A stretch of 64,000 nucleotides of DNA from Syngnathus acus (GCF_901709675.1 NC_051094.1:11898501-11962500); one strand, 5' to 3'; shown: positions 1 to 13,880, counted from the stretch's first letter. The notes: generated by a model not told the origin, from the letters alone. A program made the numbers and translations.

Positions 1-3000
1 GCTAATTTTGATAAATTATGCCGATGGTGTTATTTTTCTCGATTTGAACGCGCCGTTCCCCCAGGCCTTAACATTTGCCAATCTTGCCTAACGGGCTACT
101 CCGAGCAGTATAAGACTAAAATCTTCATTCAGCCATTCACCCTGTTTGCTCAATCATTCAGCCTTTTAAGTTGCATAGAAGTTTAGTTTACTATCAGAGA
201 TGACTGTGTCTTTCCACCCCTACGTATAAACATTGACATGAACAAAACCTGACTCACCAGTGTAGTGGTTTGAGTTTCAGGTAAAACTCAACTTTAGGAT
301 CATGTAGCATCACAGTTGCGCAGCGTTTACGGTATTGTGGTCACAATAAGGTCGGACAAGTCAATCAGTCAGAAGCTGGCAGCTGGAGTTTGTGTTTCAT
401 CTCTTCCAGATGCTGAGAAGTCAAGATGAACGATGACTTTTCCATTTGCCTGCAGAGAAAGACCAAAGGGATGACGATGTCGTCAGGGATATTTTGGGTG
501 TCAGAAACTGTTGTCATCTGTGTTGCTTTGTTTAAACAGGGTGAGAACTGACATCTCTCTGTAGTTTGAGCAGGTAAGCGGGATCGGAAGTCAACACTAA
601 TTCCACTGACCCTGGATCTCTTTGGGAACTGACCCAATAATACAAATATAAAAAAGAGGTGCTGTCACAACCATTCCTCCAGTCTGAGCGGACAACCAAA
701 GCACCTTCATCTTTCACTGCTTTGAGTGTTCTCTTTCACCACTTCTCCCTCTGTGGTTTTGTCATATAAGCTGGTATTTCAGCTCCAGGACACATCCATT
801 CACACCTTTTGGTAAATCGCTTTCATGTTGCTGCCTCAACTATTCTGATATGAACATGGTCAGCCGGGTGAGCCCAGCAACACGGCGGAGGCAGGCAGAC
901 CGTTGACAAGAAAAACATTGTCACCAAGGAGTGTGTTTCCATTCCACCGCTCCGCCATAATGTTTGAAGATTCATCTCGGATCGATCCTTTGTTTCCACA
1001 AGCAGGGTGGGTTGACCGGACAGGGAGAGTTTAGCTGCCTACAAAGACAGCATGACATCATACCAGCGTGACACGATGCGTTTTCTAAAACCTCCACTTT
1101 TGGACCTGTTTATAAAGGTTTGCATGATTGCTCTCCAAAAATGCTATTATAATTATATGGGCAAAAAAATAAAGTCATTTTTTTGTTCGGATTTGTGAAA
1201 ATCAAATGAAAAAAATCCCCATTCATGCAAACCTACTTAAATAACTGAAAACATTGAGACAGCTGGGTCAGTAGTTGGTTGTGTCCTTTTTTAAAGAAAC
1301 AGAAAACTTTGCTTGTCTTGCCGCATCTAAGATTAAATGGCATTTTAGATCTTCTTCACTTCCGCTTTCTTTTATACAGCACTTTAAAACAACCATTGTT
1401 GCATATTTACTCGCATTGAACACTTTTCAACAAGTATGTGAATAGTTTGCACAAATCATACAATTATCTTCACAAACGTCTACTTTGAGATCCATTTCCA
1501 TACGTGAATTTTCAGGCTTCTGGGCAGCAGTAAAAAGCTGGAACAACACAATTTTTATTCTATTTGCGGTTAAAAGCAGTATTAAATAGTCAATTATTCT
1601 GATCCTTAAAAAACACATCACACAACCGCAACATGGTTTAACTCATGAATTTAGCACATGCCATTTACCGCTACAGAGACAAAGGAACATGGTTTCCTGA
1701 GTTATTTGATAAGACAATAACAGTTTAGTTCCCCAATGATTCCATCCGGTTTGCTTGAGTGGAGAACATTCAAGCGTATAAAATGGGATGCATGTCTAAG
1801 TGGCTTTTTGTCAAAGGTTCCTTATTTGATCAGCGTTCAGAAAGCACAGGGACAAAATGTCAAGTATTAAGTTGGGTATTTTTGTCTGGGACACGTCTTG
1901 ATCAGCACATACAAGGAAGTCAAACACTTGCAATAAAAGCATGAGAGGGAATAAAGCCCCACAGCACATTCCGTAACTGGGTTACTAACAGCTATCGCTT
2001 TTGTTTGACAAGAAGTTTAATTTGTGAAAGCAAAATAATGTGTAGAGCGTTAAACTTTTTTCCAAGCGTTTTTTTTTTTACACTTGAATATGACTCCTAC
2101 TTGACTTCATATTTCCTCCCCGTATTACTTTTGATATCTTTTCAAGTTAAGAAGTCACAACATATGGCCCACATGCTTACTAATGTCTCTAATGCAGAGT
2201 GTTGTGAGGAATGTGAATGACAAGTTATTTAGTGGTGTTTTGATATTTGAGCCCGAGGAATGCCTGCAGATACACATGATCCCCCTGTCTGAGGAGGAAG
2301 CCTCATAGATGAGGTAAGACTGCTTACAGCAATGAAACAATATCTGAAACAGATTAAAAGAGTCTTTCCTCCGCATGATTCGGGTTCCTTTCAGCACACC
2401 TAGGTGTTACACCACACGACAGCAAGGTGAGGAGAGCACGGTGGATATGCGATTGCGACCTGGAATGTATTCTGGATGCTGGTAGCAAAGAAAGTTTATT
2501 TTTGTCAGTTGTTGTAACCCCCAGTGTCGGCTGACTGACATTTGAGATTTGTGTTCACCCGTCTGACATCTCGTCTTCATTGTTCTTCAGTGGATGAAGA
2601 TTGATGTGCAAGAATGTGCAAAGATCCAGAAAAAGTAAAATTGCATCAGAATGACAAACATTTGTGGGTCTGCAGACACTCTCTCTTCCATCCTGTCTTA
2701 AACATGTTCAGGTTTCACTGGGAGGAAGTCCCAGGACATTGAATCTCCTCGCTTCACACCTTGTTGACATCCTGAAGAATGAAGCATAAAATAAGCCTTT
2801 ATATTTAAATTTGACTTCAAAAAAGCTCATTCTGTTTGCTTTTGTGTGCAGCTTTCTGGACCAACCAATATACTGATTATCTGCTTTGAGGCAGGCGGAC
2901 TCATACTTGCTTCTTTGTATGGCAAATCAAAACGGCCAATGAAACGTCTGTGGCCATGTGAATAAAGTAAAAAAAAAAGTGTGTGCTGCTCTTGTGGTGC

Positions 3001-6000
3001 CTTAAAAATGACTTCCATTCGCCTGTGAACACAATGACAAGCCTACACAAAAATCACACAGCAAAGCTGTTCTCATTGCCACAATTGCCAGCCCAAGCTC
3101 TCGTTGTTTCCGCCCCCAGCACTGGATATCGATGAAAAACGAGCAGATCACTTACATCTCAGCCGCTGCTCTGGAAAAGCTGTCTGTTGCTATTTATTAT
3201 GGTTGTGTTTTTCTGTCTGTATTGATAGCCATTTCCTCTTCCCCCGTAGCAGCCTCGGAGTCTCCGTACCGACGCTCAGCACAGCACATCCAGCACAGTC
3301 CCACCGAGTGCAAGCATAGGAGGAAATCAATAGCGAAAATATTGCTGCAGGCTCACACATTTTTATCTTGCTTTGAACGAGTCAGCTTTAATTTGACTTT
3401 GATCTCAATTTGCTGCTTTTGGGATAGCTTGGCTGCACATAGAAGCATTGGGGAGGGGGTGGGGGGTGGTCTTCCACCAGGGCTTTAATACAAAAGACCC
3501 TGTGAGTTGAAGCCTTGATTTTGTCCATATGTCAGTGTCCATTACAAGTTTGCAAGGACAAAAGGCAGGAGGTATAAAAACAACTAATACCACAGGGCTT
3601 TCGCTGATCTACGGCCGATCAGAGTAAACGTTGGACAGTGTTAGCCAGGCCGTACAATAAAGAGACCCTTAACGCTGCCGTCTGAAGCAGCTCGATGGTG
3701 ATGTGTGCTAACAGGTTGACGTGACGCACAGCTGGCGCTGTTCTCAATGCGGGCGCAATGTCACCCTCCTTCCCATCCGACCTCTCTCATCCACACATCA
3801 TTAGATGTGACACACCAAAGGAATGATGATATTATAGCATCACCTAAGGCCCACTAAAGACGTCCTTGCTTCATCTTTTTCAGACCAGTGAATTCTTAAA
3901 AGAGAAGGTGTTTGGGATCGTGTTTCTCTTTTATATAGCCGAGACAAAAGGGAAGGATAAATGACCAGGGCAGAGAAAAGACCAGCGCCTTGCTGGGCAG
4001 AGAGGGAAGGTTCTAATCTAATTTGAGTAGAGCAGGATATGTGAGTGTGTGTGTGTGAACATGTGTGTGTGCAGACATGCATGGCTCCACCGCACAGTGT
4101 GAGGGGACTGTGGGAATGGGACAGGAGGGCTGTCCTATTCAATGGCTCCTCCACAGCCAGAAGCAGTGGGGAGTCTCCCCTGACGCGCTGATTCCGGCCG
4201 GCCACTCAAAGAGGGATTAGACCAGTGAAGGCCTTCCTGATTAACAATTCACACTCAAGTACCCCCACAAGGACCTTGGGTAATAATATTGCCATCAGTG
4301 TCCCTCACCGAAGCAGACATTACAAATCTTTCATCCTTTTTTTTTAAAAACTTTTTTCCCCTCCTCGTTCATGTGAAGGGGTCACGAATCACACTTGTGT
4401 TGTGTGACTCTGAGGAAAAAGTCACCCAATACTTCTTCACTGGGGCGGATTTTTTTTTTTAAATAAAAAGTTGTAAAACTCAACAATTATCCCTCTCTTC
4501 ATTCGTCTCCTAAATGACCATCCCGTGGAAGAGTGATTCAAAGCAAGCTCGCCGTAGACCGACTTGGCCTTCGTAACAAACAAAAAGCCATTGAAACAGG
4601 CTTTCTTGGCAAGCAGCCTCTCAAGGCCCACCATCGACCATAATTACACTAATCTATAAACACTTAGAAGGTTACAAAAACTGTCACTTCCTCTTATTAA
4701 GCACAAGGCACAAAGAATGAGGTCAAAGGTTGCACCTTCCATTGATGGCTGTGACGTATTCTTGTGAGGCAAGGCAAAAAGATAGGGAAAAAAGGAGTGG
4801 TACAAATTAGCCCTCATTAATAAGTTACTTAATTGAACTATTTAAAACACAAGGATGAAATACTGCAGGCTTTGAAGTAGTCAGGCCTCCTTAATATTTA
4901 ATCGCTTCACTCGAGCATTTCCCAATAACATATCTGACCCTTTACTAGAAACTGGAGCGCCTATTAAATTCAAACACACATTCATATCACAATTAAAAAT
5001 TCATTTTAAATTTTTCAGTAGAAAGATCTGGACTGAGACCAAAATTTGATTGAAAAATAAGCATTTTTTAGTCATAGCCTCAAATAGTTGAGTGGCAATA
5101 GGGGAGAAAATAAAAGATTATGTTGATAAAGGGGATCATCCTGAGCTAAATGCTGAATGCGTGCGATCAGGGGGGAGAACAGGATCTTTGGACAATGCGC
5201 GGAGCGTATGAACAAATAGTCTCACCTCCAGCTGAGTGTGTTGTTTCTTCTCATTGTGCACTCTGAAAGCCAAGAGGAGGGCCTTGGTTAAGAAGATTAG
5301 AGCCCTACCCCACCCGTACATTTAATCAACACGGCCTTTCAATGCCGCCAACAATACCAAACATGTCCAAAATGTCACCCATTTCTCCCATAGCTTACCT
5401 CACATGCTGGAACGGAGGACAAATCATCCAAAAGGGGTAAAGAGAACCAGGATGAGGCTTATTACTTTATATACAGGGATGGCATAAACAGATTTGTTGT
5501 CTTCAAAAACCTTTTAAAATCGTCACCATCAGCGTAACCTTTGATATCGATCAAATTTAAGACTTGAACAAAATGCATCAGCTCCAGCTTCTTTGACACT
5601 ATGAATCAAAATTCCCTTAAAAACCTGAGGAGCTTTGCTTGCGTGCCCTTCATTTCTTTCATCTGTGGTTAAATATGGAAATAAAATGTCTAAAGTCATT
5701 CTTCAAAGGGGAACAAAAGAAAAAAAGAGTCCGGAGGAAAAGACAGCCATAAAATTCCTCCGATTCACCATAACATTAGCCAGAGGGGGGCCAGCTTCCA
5801 GCCAGAGCCTAGCAGCAGGGGTGCCAGCAAGCACCATAGAATCACAGATTGCAAATCCCACACACAAAAAATAAAATATCTTTTCAGCTTCACCCATCAA
5901 AGCCCACCCCCTTTCACTTTATTAGTTACAGAATTATCTCACAGTTACTTTCTTAGAGATGGTCCAGGGCTAGGTTTTCCCCTTCTCTCACTGTTGCGGT

Positions 6001-8004
6001 TGCACGGATGAAAAAAAGTTTTGATGTGCATGAGTGCATGCGAGTGTGTGTGCACGTGTCAAATGTATGATAAATATTCTACAGGAGGGCAGTTGTACTT
6101 GAAATCAGGTCCAAGACAGAACAATTAAAAAAAATCATGAGGCAGGCTTGACTCAAACTGTTACCATCTATATTTCTAAGCCATCATCGTCATCATGACA
6201 AGCACAACGCTCATACAGACAGAGTGACGGGAATGAAAAAATTCCAACAGTGATTCATTCCAGTAAATGTTGTCTTCTTAAAAAGTATGTACGACAATGT
6301 TATCCTGCAAGTTTCCAATTACTAAAGCACCAGTAATAAAGACAGATGGATGGGTAGATTTATTTTACAATACTATGGCAGGAACACTGTTGATGAGTAA
6401 AAGCCCCAGGAATAGATTTTATGACCTATTGTTTTATGTACACATGAGACTACTTTTGTTCTACTTCTGCTCAGCCTGCATATGTGAAAGTAAAAAAGCA
6501 GGCATGGCAGCTGTTGTCCCCTTATGAGAGGTGACAATAGCTTTCTTTGTATATGACCAAAACTAAATGTGTTCCATACATTGAAGAATTCCCACATAGT
6601 CACAAATTGGAAGTCATTAATACCTTTTTTAAATGCTGACATGTGTGTTATAATTAACATTCAAATCAAATGTAACAAATGTTTTAATCTGGATATACAA
6701 ATTGGAATGGTTTGTTTCTCCCGAGAGAGCTGCTGAAAATACAGTTTGGGTCTCTTCAATATCGCTACAGTAGAATTGATAAGCTCTATTGACAAAATAA
6801 ACAAGCATTGACTCCAACCACAGTGTAGGATCCCATAAGATTGGCTGAGTGTATTTTTTCTGATGGTGATCCGGCTGACTTAGTATTAACACCAACAACT
6901 GGATGAAAGGAATCTGTGCAACACATGTGCTAAGGAGAGCGAGCGTGTATTCTTTTCACACCCCGTATATGTTGCTGCTCCACACGCTGAGCCTGAACAG
7001 CTGAAATGCCACCATTGAGATACATTGTGCTAAAACCATTTATGCACACTGGTGCCAGGTTTCTCATTTTGCACAGGCACATTGCTGAACTGCCTCTCAA
7101 AGCACTTTAGGTACTCTTGTAAAAATGCACTTAAAGCCTTGCTGCTATATGTGATGTGTATTTCATAGCCAACGAATACCACGGATAAATCTTGAGGCTT
7201 AAAACTTTTTACAAGGTAATGTGAGTGGAGGTCTGGAGGATCTCTCATAAACATGCACAAAGTAGAAAGCGTGTACTACCCAAAGTCTGTCACACCAACC
7301 TGGCCCTGCACAAGCAGTCTGACATAAAACTACATCTTTATAAGGTTCATCAAAGTGATAATATTATGTATTATTTCTTTTACATCTGTTCTAGGGGAGT
7401 TCCACCTCCAATTAGAGTTTTGTTTAAAACGGGCAATAAAAGTCAGCAATTTCATTAAATTCTCAAAAACAACCCTTTTGTGTTGATGGTGGGTGGGCTG
7501 CAGCTGTCCCCTGATTTCTTGCAGGACACGAACGTGGTCTCAAATCACCTAAACAAACAAGAGAGGCATACAATATAGACAAGCAAATTTTGACTAGAAA
7601 AATGCTTTGGCTGCATGATCTGCACATCTCTTTCTCTTGATGTGTGCTGTCCTTGCTTACTAAATATTCTCCACAGATGTGAAATGTGTCATCATTGAAA
7701 CCAGCGCAATCTAATGTGTGCTGGGAAAACATTCAGATCAGAATTGTTGAGTTAAGATGCCTATGATGAGTTTTGTTTATTATTATCAAAGCGAAACTGT
7801 ATTTATTGATAGTTATGATGAGAGGTAGCGATAATGGTTGGATGGATAGTGTTGTATGTAGAATAACATTACTTCATATTGAGAGTTGCTTCTCATTGTT
7901 AATATTTCATCCTCCTATTTGACTTAACATGACAACCAAAGTTACACCAGTACATATGATCAGGCATGAAGTAGCTAATCTGGCACACAAGGACAACTTC
8001 TGGT

Positions 8005-8115
8005 GGCCTGGGGATTGCTGATGGTGTACACTCACCTGTCCTGTGTGCGACACCGTGAGTTCGATTCCCGCATTTGATGGTGTGCATGTGTGTGTGACCC
8101 CAAAAAGAAAAAAAA
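8005..8115 (+). repeat. tRNA-derived SINE-like fragment
   Basis: The segment carries a sequence matching the RNA polymerase III B box (GAGTTCGATTCC at 8057-8068), about 35 bases after a degenerate A-box-like stretch, followed by TG-rich DNA. This is the usual head of a tRNA-derived SINE. It does not fold as an intact tRNA, so I call it a SINE fragment and not a tRNA gene. Confidence 0.5.
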
Positions 8116-8425
8116 CCTGTCCTGCTGTCTTTTCCAGCTCATGCAGCGATATCCGGCCTGCAGGACCATTTTGAAAATGAAAAATAGATACACCTTTCTT
8201 AATAACTGGAAAGCCTTCTTGTTACAACAACACTTGCGTTGTATTTGTAAATAGTAGGCCATTGCATTCATTACAAATAGCTCTGACTGCACTACCTTTG
8301 CTAATCCGGATACCACCAAAAGTAGCAAACATTTGATAACAAGGGTAGAAATAATTCAATACATGACTAGAAGCAACCCTTCATTATTGTGTTTGAAGTG
8401 TTTTATATAATGTTATTAAGTTATG

Positions 8426-8427
<2 letters not shown>

Positions 8428-8494
<67 letters not shown>
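8428..8494. repeat. (CT)n microsatellite
   Basis: An uninterrupted run of about 33 CT dinucleotides. It is a simple sequence repeat, likely polymorphic. Confidence 0.97.
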
Positions 8495-8498
<4 letters not shown>

Positions 8499-8837
8499 GA
8501 GACTTGGTCTGTGAATGAGGCCCATAGATTTGACCACTACCCCAATCAGCTAATCAATTCATATAACATACTAGACTGCGCCATAATTGCCCTAGCTATA
8601 ATGCCTTGATTAGCATCGCAGTTCAGATAATGTGTTTCTCAAAATTCGGATAATAAACGACTCATGGGAAGACAATGAATGCCGTACATATTTAGAATGG
8701 TCCTGTGAATGTTTGACACTCCCAGACAATCTGCAGACCAGCAGCAGGTTTACATTAGTCATTGCTTTACTCGTGATTTTCAATAATTTGTATTCCACAG
8801 TGGAACGATGTTGTGAACTAAAATTACATTAAAGACC

Positions 8838-8946
8838 ATTGTATTGTATTGTATTGTATTGTATTGTATTGTATTGTATTGTATTGTATTGTATTGTATT
8901 CTATTCTATTCTATTCTATTCTATTCTATTGTATTCTATTCTATTC
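8838..8946. repeat. (ATTGT)n/(ATTCT)n pentanucleotide satellite
   Basis: About ten ATTGT units run directly into about eight ATTCT units, with one ATTGT interrupting the second block. The G-to-C switch at one position suggests a variant unit that was amplified separately. The open frame across it is a by-product of the repeat. Confidence 0.95.
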
Positions 8947-9405
8947 TCCTAACTCCAGATCAGTGGTGTAAAAATAAATCAAAACATTTCATGCATTGTT
9001 GTCTTACTTCCTTCATTGACAAAAATTGTGGTTTTAAATAGGCCAAATTAAACAGACTTCTTCACAACTACAGTTGGGAGATATCTTTTGTGCATTTTTG
9101 CACAAATATTTATTCTATGTGGGACTTGTTCAAATGTGGTGATATTTTTTACACATAAGCCATCTAATTTTATTTTTGATACAAACAAAATAAAATCAAT
9201 GAGCTTTTTTGTACAATTGTGAACAAATACTATTACACTGAATGTCATTGCTATTGAGTGTGTGCCTGGATATTTTTTAATTCTACAACAATGTAAAAAC
9301 ATATCACGTGACTCTGTTTGCAGCAAGTTGCTTTAGTTCTAAGGAGAACAAAACCACATCCGTGTTAAAGGGGAATACATAAGCAAATACATGGAAAGTC
9401 TTAAG

Positions 9406-9453
9406 ATTATATCAAGCCCAACAAATGCAATTATATCAAGCCCTACAAATGCA
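9406..9453. repeat. Tandem duplication of a 24-bp unit
   Basis: Two adjacent copies of a unit beginning ATTATATCAAGCCC differ by one base (CCCAAC against CCCTAC). This is a small local duplication in intergenic DNA. Confidence 0.7.
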
Positions 9454-10199
9454 TCTTTTTTCACTATTTTAAATATTTAATCATTGCAAGCCTCAGTGTC
9501 CAGGTAAACACGAAGAGGTACAGTATGTCTTATTTATAGGAAGCCCAGCACTGTCACGAGCTACAGTACAAAGAGGCAATATATGTTTATTGATAAACTT
9601 GACCTACAGTAATGCTAAGATTTAGTTGAGACTGGAAGAGATGTAAAATAAATATTGTGGTTGTTTACTGTGCGGTGTAAATATTTTGGCTGGGAATATT
9701 TTCTTATAATGTACTCGTTTGAAAAAAAAAAAATAATAATAATATATATATATATCCCTGTAAGATGCTCTCAAGCGTTGAAAACTATATAGCTATCAAC
9801 CATATTGTTGAATAAAAATAATTTTAACTTGGCGATATTATCTTGTATTGGCACGAATGTGACTGTATCTATGTGTGCGACGCGTGTATAATAATTGTAA
9901 AATATAACGCGCATGGGAAAACCAGGGTGAGAAACACATCCCGTCTCATCAAGACTTAAACACACCAGAAATTTCTGGTGTAATGCGCATTTGACGCGGT
10001 GCGTCCTGGAAGCATATTGAGCAATGTTTAAAATTTCTTGTTTTAAAAAAAACAAAACATATTCACATTGCACTGTGTGTGAAGTTTGCAGTCGTGCACA
10101 ACCAAAGAGGCTGCGGGGCCGTTTAAAATGCAGTAATGAACAAGCTGTTCCACACGATTAGGAAATAAGCCGCGTGTCAGTGTCATCTTTCTTATGCTA

Positions 10200-10929
10200 A
10201 GTGGCTGTCTTTGAAGGCGGATCTTTTGGCAGGTTGGACCGGGACCGAGGCGGCTCCGAGCAGCTCAGCTCAGACAAGCGCTGCCACCAAACGCATCAAC
10301 AGCACGCCTCCCAGGAGCGCCAGCCGCTCCATACTACTTGTGGCCAACGTGTGATATTATCGCTAAGGATGTTTATTTGAGTCGGACGTCATTATTTGTG
10401 ACCCGCCAAAAAAGCAAGGGCGGAGGGAAAAAAAAGGAAAAAGCAGGGGAGGCGCTCTACTTGTACTCTGAGTGAGGCTCTTCCAACTTCTTGCGCTGGG
10501 ACGGGAGGCACGCCGCTGCAGACAGCGCTGGACGGAAAACTCGCACGAAACGAGAGGATGGAGTGCTCGGACTTTTGCGTGTGATTTCTCTTGGAATGCA
10601 TGGTCAAAGAGATTTTTTTTATGGACACATTTGAGGCTTTTGGAGATTCACGCCATGAAAATTGAGTGAAGACACATGCTGCAACTCTTGAATCACAAAC
10701 AGGGTGTCCGACAGCATGGGCTGCAACGCACTCTCTCTTCTGCAAAACTCTGTTTTTGGACCAATGTGGGATTTATGTTTTTATTGAAGTTTGGCGGGCA
10801 AGGTGGTCTTGCAACAGAAAGCGGCGTAAGTTCAGCCACTCTGATTTGGTTTCATAAAAGACTTTGCAGTTGTATAAGATAACCAATGATGGACAGTTTG
10901 TTTATTGTTTTTCAATTCAAGTAGTGAGG
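10200..10929 (+). promoter_or_regulatory. Probable fzd10 promoter and 5' UTR
   Basis: About 700 bases before the fzd10 start codon become clearly richer in G+C and CpG (especially 10220-10580) than the AT-rich surroundings, as expected of a CpG-type promoter and 5' leader. No TATA box is obvious. A TCF/LEF-like core (CTTTGAA) lies at 10209-10215; alone it is weak evidence, but it would suit a Wnt receptor gene that is itself Wnt-responsive. The transcription start cannot be placed from sequence alone. Confidence 0.4.
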
Positions 10930-12681
10930 ATGTGTTCAATTTCAAACCCGAGCCTTATACTGTTCATTTTGCTGGTGCAATGCATCAGCGAGGGCTCAGC
11001 CATTAGCTCCGTTGACCCAGACTGGCCAGGAGAGGGGAAATGTCAACAAATCAGCATCCCCCTGTGTAAGGACATTGGCTACAACATGACCCGCATGCCA
11101 AATCTCATGGGGCACGACAACCAAAAAGAAGCAGCCATGAAGCTGCAAGAATTTGCAACGCTGATCCAGTTTGGATGTCACAGTCATCTCAAATTTTTCC
11201 TTTGTTCGCTTTATGCCCCCATGTGTACTGAGCAAGTGTCCAACCCCATCCCTGCTTGCAGAGTGATGTGTGAACAGGTCAAAGTGAAATGCTCACCCAT
11301 TTTGGAACAGTTCAACTTCCCCTGGCCGGACTCATTGGATTGCTCACGTCTACCCACCAAAAACGACCCCAACTACCTCTGCATGGAGGCGCCCAACAAC
11401 GGCTCGGATGAGCTTCCCAAAGTCTCGCACACCCAGCCGCCGGATTTCCGACTGCACCGTCCCCTAAACGGAGCGGATCTGCACCCGAAGGACACCGGCA
11501 GCAGGAAGCCGTGCAGCAACTCTGGCAAGTTCCACTATGTCGAGAAAAGCGAGTCGTGTGCCCCAAAATGTTACCCGAGGGTGGATGTCTACTGGAGTCA
11601 AGGGGACAAGCAGTTTTCCTTGGTATGGATGGCCATCTGGTCCATCCTGTGCTTTGTCTCCAGCGCTTTCACCGTGCTTACATTCCTCATTGACCCCCAG
11701 CGCTTCAAATACCCAGAGAGGCCCATCATCTTCCTTTCTATGTCCTACTGTGTTTACTCTGTGGGCTACCTCGTCCGACTTTTTGTGGGAGCCGACAGAA
11801 TCGCGTGCGACAGGGACAACGGGGTCCAATACGTCATCCAGGAGGGCCTGGAGAGCACCGGCTGCACTATTGTGTTCTTGATCTTGTATTATTTTGGCAT
11901 GGCAAGCTCCCTTTGGTGGGTGATCTTGGCCCTCACGTGGTTTCTGGCCGCTGGAAAGAAGTGGGGTCACGAAGCCATCGAGGCCAACAGCAGCTACTTC
12001 CACCTCGCGGCGTGGGCCATCCCGGCTGTGAAGACCATCATGATCCTGGTGATGAGGAAGGTGGCGGGGGATGAGCTGACAGGTGTGTGCTATGTGGGCA
12101 GCATGGACGTCAAAGCTCTCACAGGCTTTGTACTCATTCCTCTCTCCTGCTACCTTATCACGGGCACCTCCTTTCTCCTGTCTGGCTTTGTGGCTCTTTT
12201 CAACATAAGGAAGATTATGAAAACAGAGGGGGAGAACACAGACAAGCTGGAGAAGTTGATGGTTCGTATCGGGGTCTTTTCTGTGCTTTATACCGTCCCG
12301 GCCACTTGTGTCATCGCCTGCTACTTCTACGAGCGACTCAACATGGACTACTGGCGCGTGGTTGCGATGAAGGACAAGTGTAAGGACAACGGCGTACAAG
12401 AGTCCGAGTGCCTTTTGACGACGTCCATCCCCGTCGTTGAGGTTTTCATGGTGAAGATCTTCATGCTGTTGGTAGTGGGCATCACCAGTGGCATGTGGAT
12501 CTGGACCTCCAAGACCCTCCAGTCGTGGCAGAACGTGTTCAGCAGGAAACTGCGAAAGAGAACGCGAAGGAAGGCAAGCAGTGTGTTCACCAGCAGCCGG
12601 CCATACATGAAACCTCACCCGTCTCTCAAAGGGCACACCTCTAAGTATGAACCCACGCGGCCCCCTCCCACATGCGTATGA
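10930..12681 (+). CDS. fzd10: Frizzled-10, seven-transmembrane Wnt receptor (single exon)
   Basis: This encodes 583 residues, close to the 581 of human FZD10, in one exon as in other vertebrates. Frizzled proteins bind Wnt ligands at the plasma membrane and signal through Dishevelled. A hydrophobic signal peptide covers about residues 1-22. The extracellular cysteine-rich domain has its ten conserved cysteines (38, 46, 83, 92, 99, 110, 114, 121, 138, 151). N-glycosylation sequons lie at 52 and 157. Seven membrane segments run from about 229 to 526. The cytoplasmic KTLQSW motif (528-533) is the family KTxxxW Dishevelled-binding site, and the chain ends in TCV, a PDZ ligand typical of FZD10. 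The frame stays open 22 codons further upstream, but the Met at 10930 begins the signal peptide, so I start there. Assignment to FZD10 and not FZD9 or FZD4 rests on the tail, the length and the neighbouring piwil1 and rimbp2. Confidence 0.97.
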   Translation: MCSISNPSLILFILLVQCISEGSAISSVDPDWPGEGKCQQISIPLCKDIGYNMTRMPNLMGHDNQKEAAMKLQEFATLIQFGCHSHLKFFLCSLYAPMCTEQVSNPIPACRVMCEQVKVKCSPILEQFNFPWPDSLDCSRLPTKNDPNYLCMEAPNNGSDELPKVSHTQPPDFRLHRPLNGADLHPKDTGSRKPCSNSGKFHYVEKSESCAPKCYPRVDVYWSQGDKQFSLVWMAIWSILCFVSSAFTVLTFLIDPQRFKYPERPIIFLSMSYCVYSVGYLVRLFVGADRIACDRDNGVQYVIQEGLESTGCTIVFLILYYFGMASSLWWVILALTWFLAAGKKWGHEAIEANSSYFHLAAWAIPAVKTIMILVMRKVAGDELTGVCYVGSMDVKALTGFVLIPLSCYLITGTSFLLSGFVALFNIRKIMKTEGENTDKLEKLMVRIGVFSVLYTVPATCVIACYFYERLNMDYWRVVAMKDKCKDNGVQESECLLTTSIPVVEVFMVKIFMLLVVGITSGMWIWTSKTLQSWQNVFSRKLRKRTRRKASSVFTSSRPYMKPHPSLKGHTSKYEPTRPPPTCV

Positions 12682-13880
12682 GCTGGCTCTTTTCCTGTGT
12701 ATGACCCCCCCCAACACTTTGAAAACCCTTACCACGAGACATTTTATTCAAGAGTGCCATGATGTATTTATGCAAGCTGCATTTAATATCATGCAACACG
12801 TTTTTTTGTTGTATCTCGAACAAGAGCTGCCTTTGTTTGTGAAAAAAAAATGCTTCTCTTCTGTTATCCAGCTGAGGATCCTGGTGGAGAAAAAAAAAAG
12901 TGCTGTTTCAATTATGAGAAAAGGAGTGGAATAACCAATTGAGCTGCGCCATGAGGTTATTTGAATAATGTGCAATAGATGTTTTGCTTCCACGCGGCAA
13001 AGACACTTGTACTGTTTAGTGGAAGATTACAGACGAAGAAAGGACCCCAGAGACAATGGAGGCAAATGGTCAGAGATGAGTGTTGTGTTTAGAGGCTTTT
13101 TAATGGAAATGGAGCCAGGCGTCATATATGTTTGAACTGAGAGCGAGAACAGCTGCTGAAAAGCAGCCCAGACCTTCTCCACTGCCTTTTGTGAGGCAAA
13201 TCCATGCTGTAAATTAATTAAGCACTCTGTATTGAAAAGTTGTTTGTGCGCGCTATTGCGTTTTCAGTTGCTGTTTTATAGCTCAAGAAAATGTTTGTAT
13301 GTATTTCTAAAACTGCAGATTTTATTAAAAAAACGTTCTAGTTTTAAATGCTGGTCAACCTTGCATTGTGTTGCAGTTGAGTTATTATTGCTGTCTTCTA
13401 ACACCCACACAGAAATAGTTTTTGGTTTTGCAACAGTTGCCGTTGTTATGCTTTACATGTATCTTACTCGGTACCGCCGCTATGTCAAATATCGCTTTTA
13501 TTCTTATAAATGTTGACGAGTCAGTAATGCAAGAAGAAATATTTTCTCACGCTACAGGCAATCAAAATTTTGAACTACTGCCAGACATTCAGTGGCTGCA
13601 AATTAGGTGCCGCTAGAATTAGATCCAACACAAGAGCCGTATCTCAAATTCTGCCTTACAAGGTGCCATCAGGAAAGGAGTAATGTCGCTGTGCTTTTGG
13701 TTGAGCTTGTAGCTTGAATTGAAAAACATCTGACTGAGAACTGTTTATGTATTTAGTACAAATTTTGCAAAGCTTACATTGAGAGGAACAAAATAGTAGG
13801 CCGCTCGCTATGATACAGAGCAGCCCTTCATCACTGTAAGCTACAACTACAATGAATAAAATATTAAATATATTGTTAAA
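12682..13880 (+). other. Probable fzd10 3' UTR
   Basis: AT-rich sequence follows the stop codon and holds no other gene. A canonical AATAAA at 13855-13860 is a candidate polyadenylation signal, and weaker ATTAAA-type sites occur earlier. The true cleavage site is not determinable here. Confidence 0.35.

Larger units (their letters stand above)
1..10200. other. Intergenic region upstream of fzd10
   Basis: I see no convincing gene in this stretch. The open frames are short, have no recognisable domain and lie on both strands without pattern. It is AT-rich and holds a small GT-rich run near 4040-4072, a SINE-like fragment near 8005-8115, a CT microsatellite, a pentanucleotide satellite, a 24-bp duplication near 9406-9453 and an AT run near 9722-9755. 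Distal regulatory elements for fzd10 could lie here, but nothing in a single sequence allows me to point to them. Confidence 0.6.

Noticed and set aside
8005-8115. Genuine tRNA gene
   Set aside because: A B box is present, but no cloverleaf can be drawn; a SINE remnant explains it better.
8844-9041. Open frame over the pentanucleotide satellite
   Set aside because: The peptide is only the translated ATTGT/ATTCT repeat (YCIVL units).
11464-12735. 423-codon open frame on the minus strand opposite fzd10
   Set aside because: It is the antisense shadow of the GC-biased third positions of fzd10; it has no domain, no promoter and low-complexity content.
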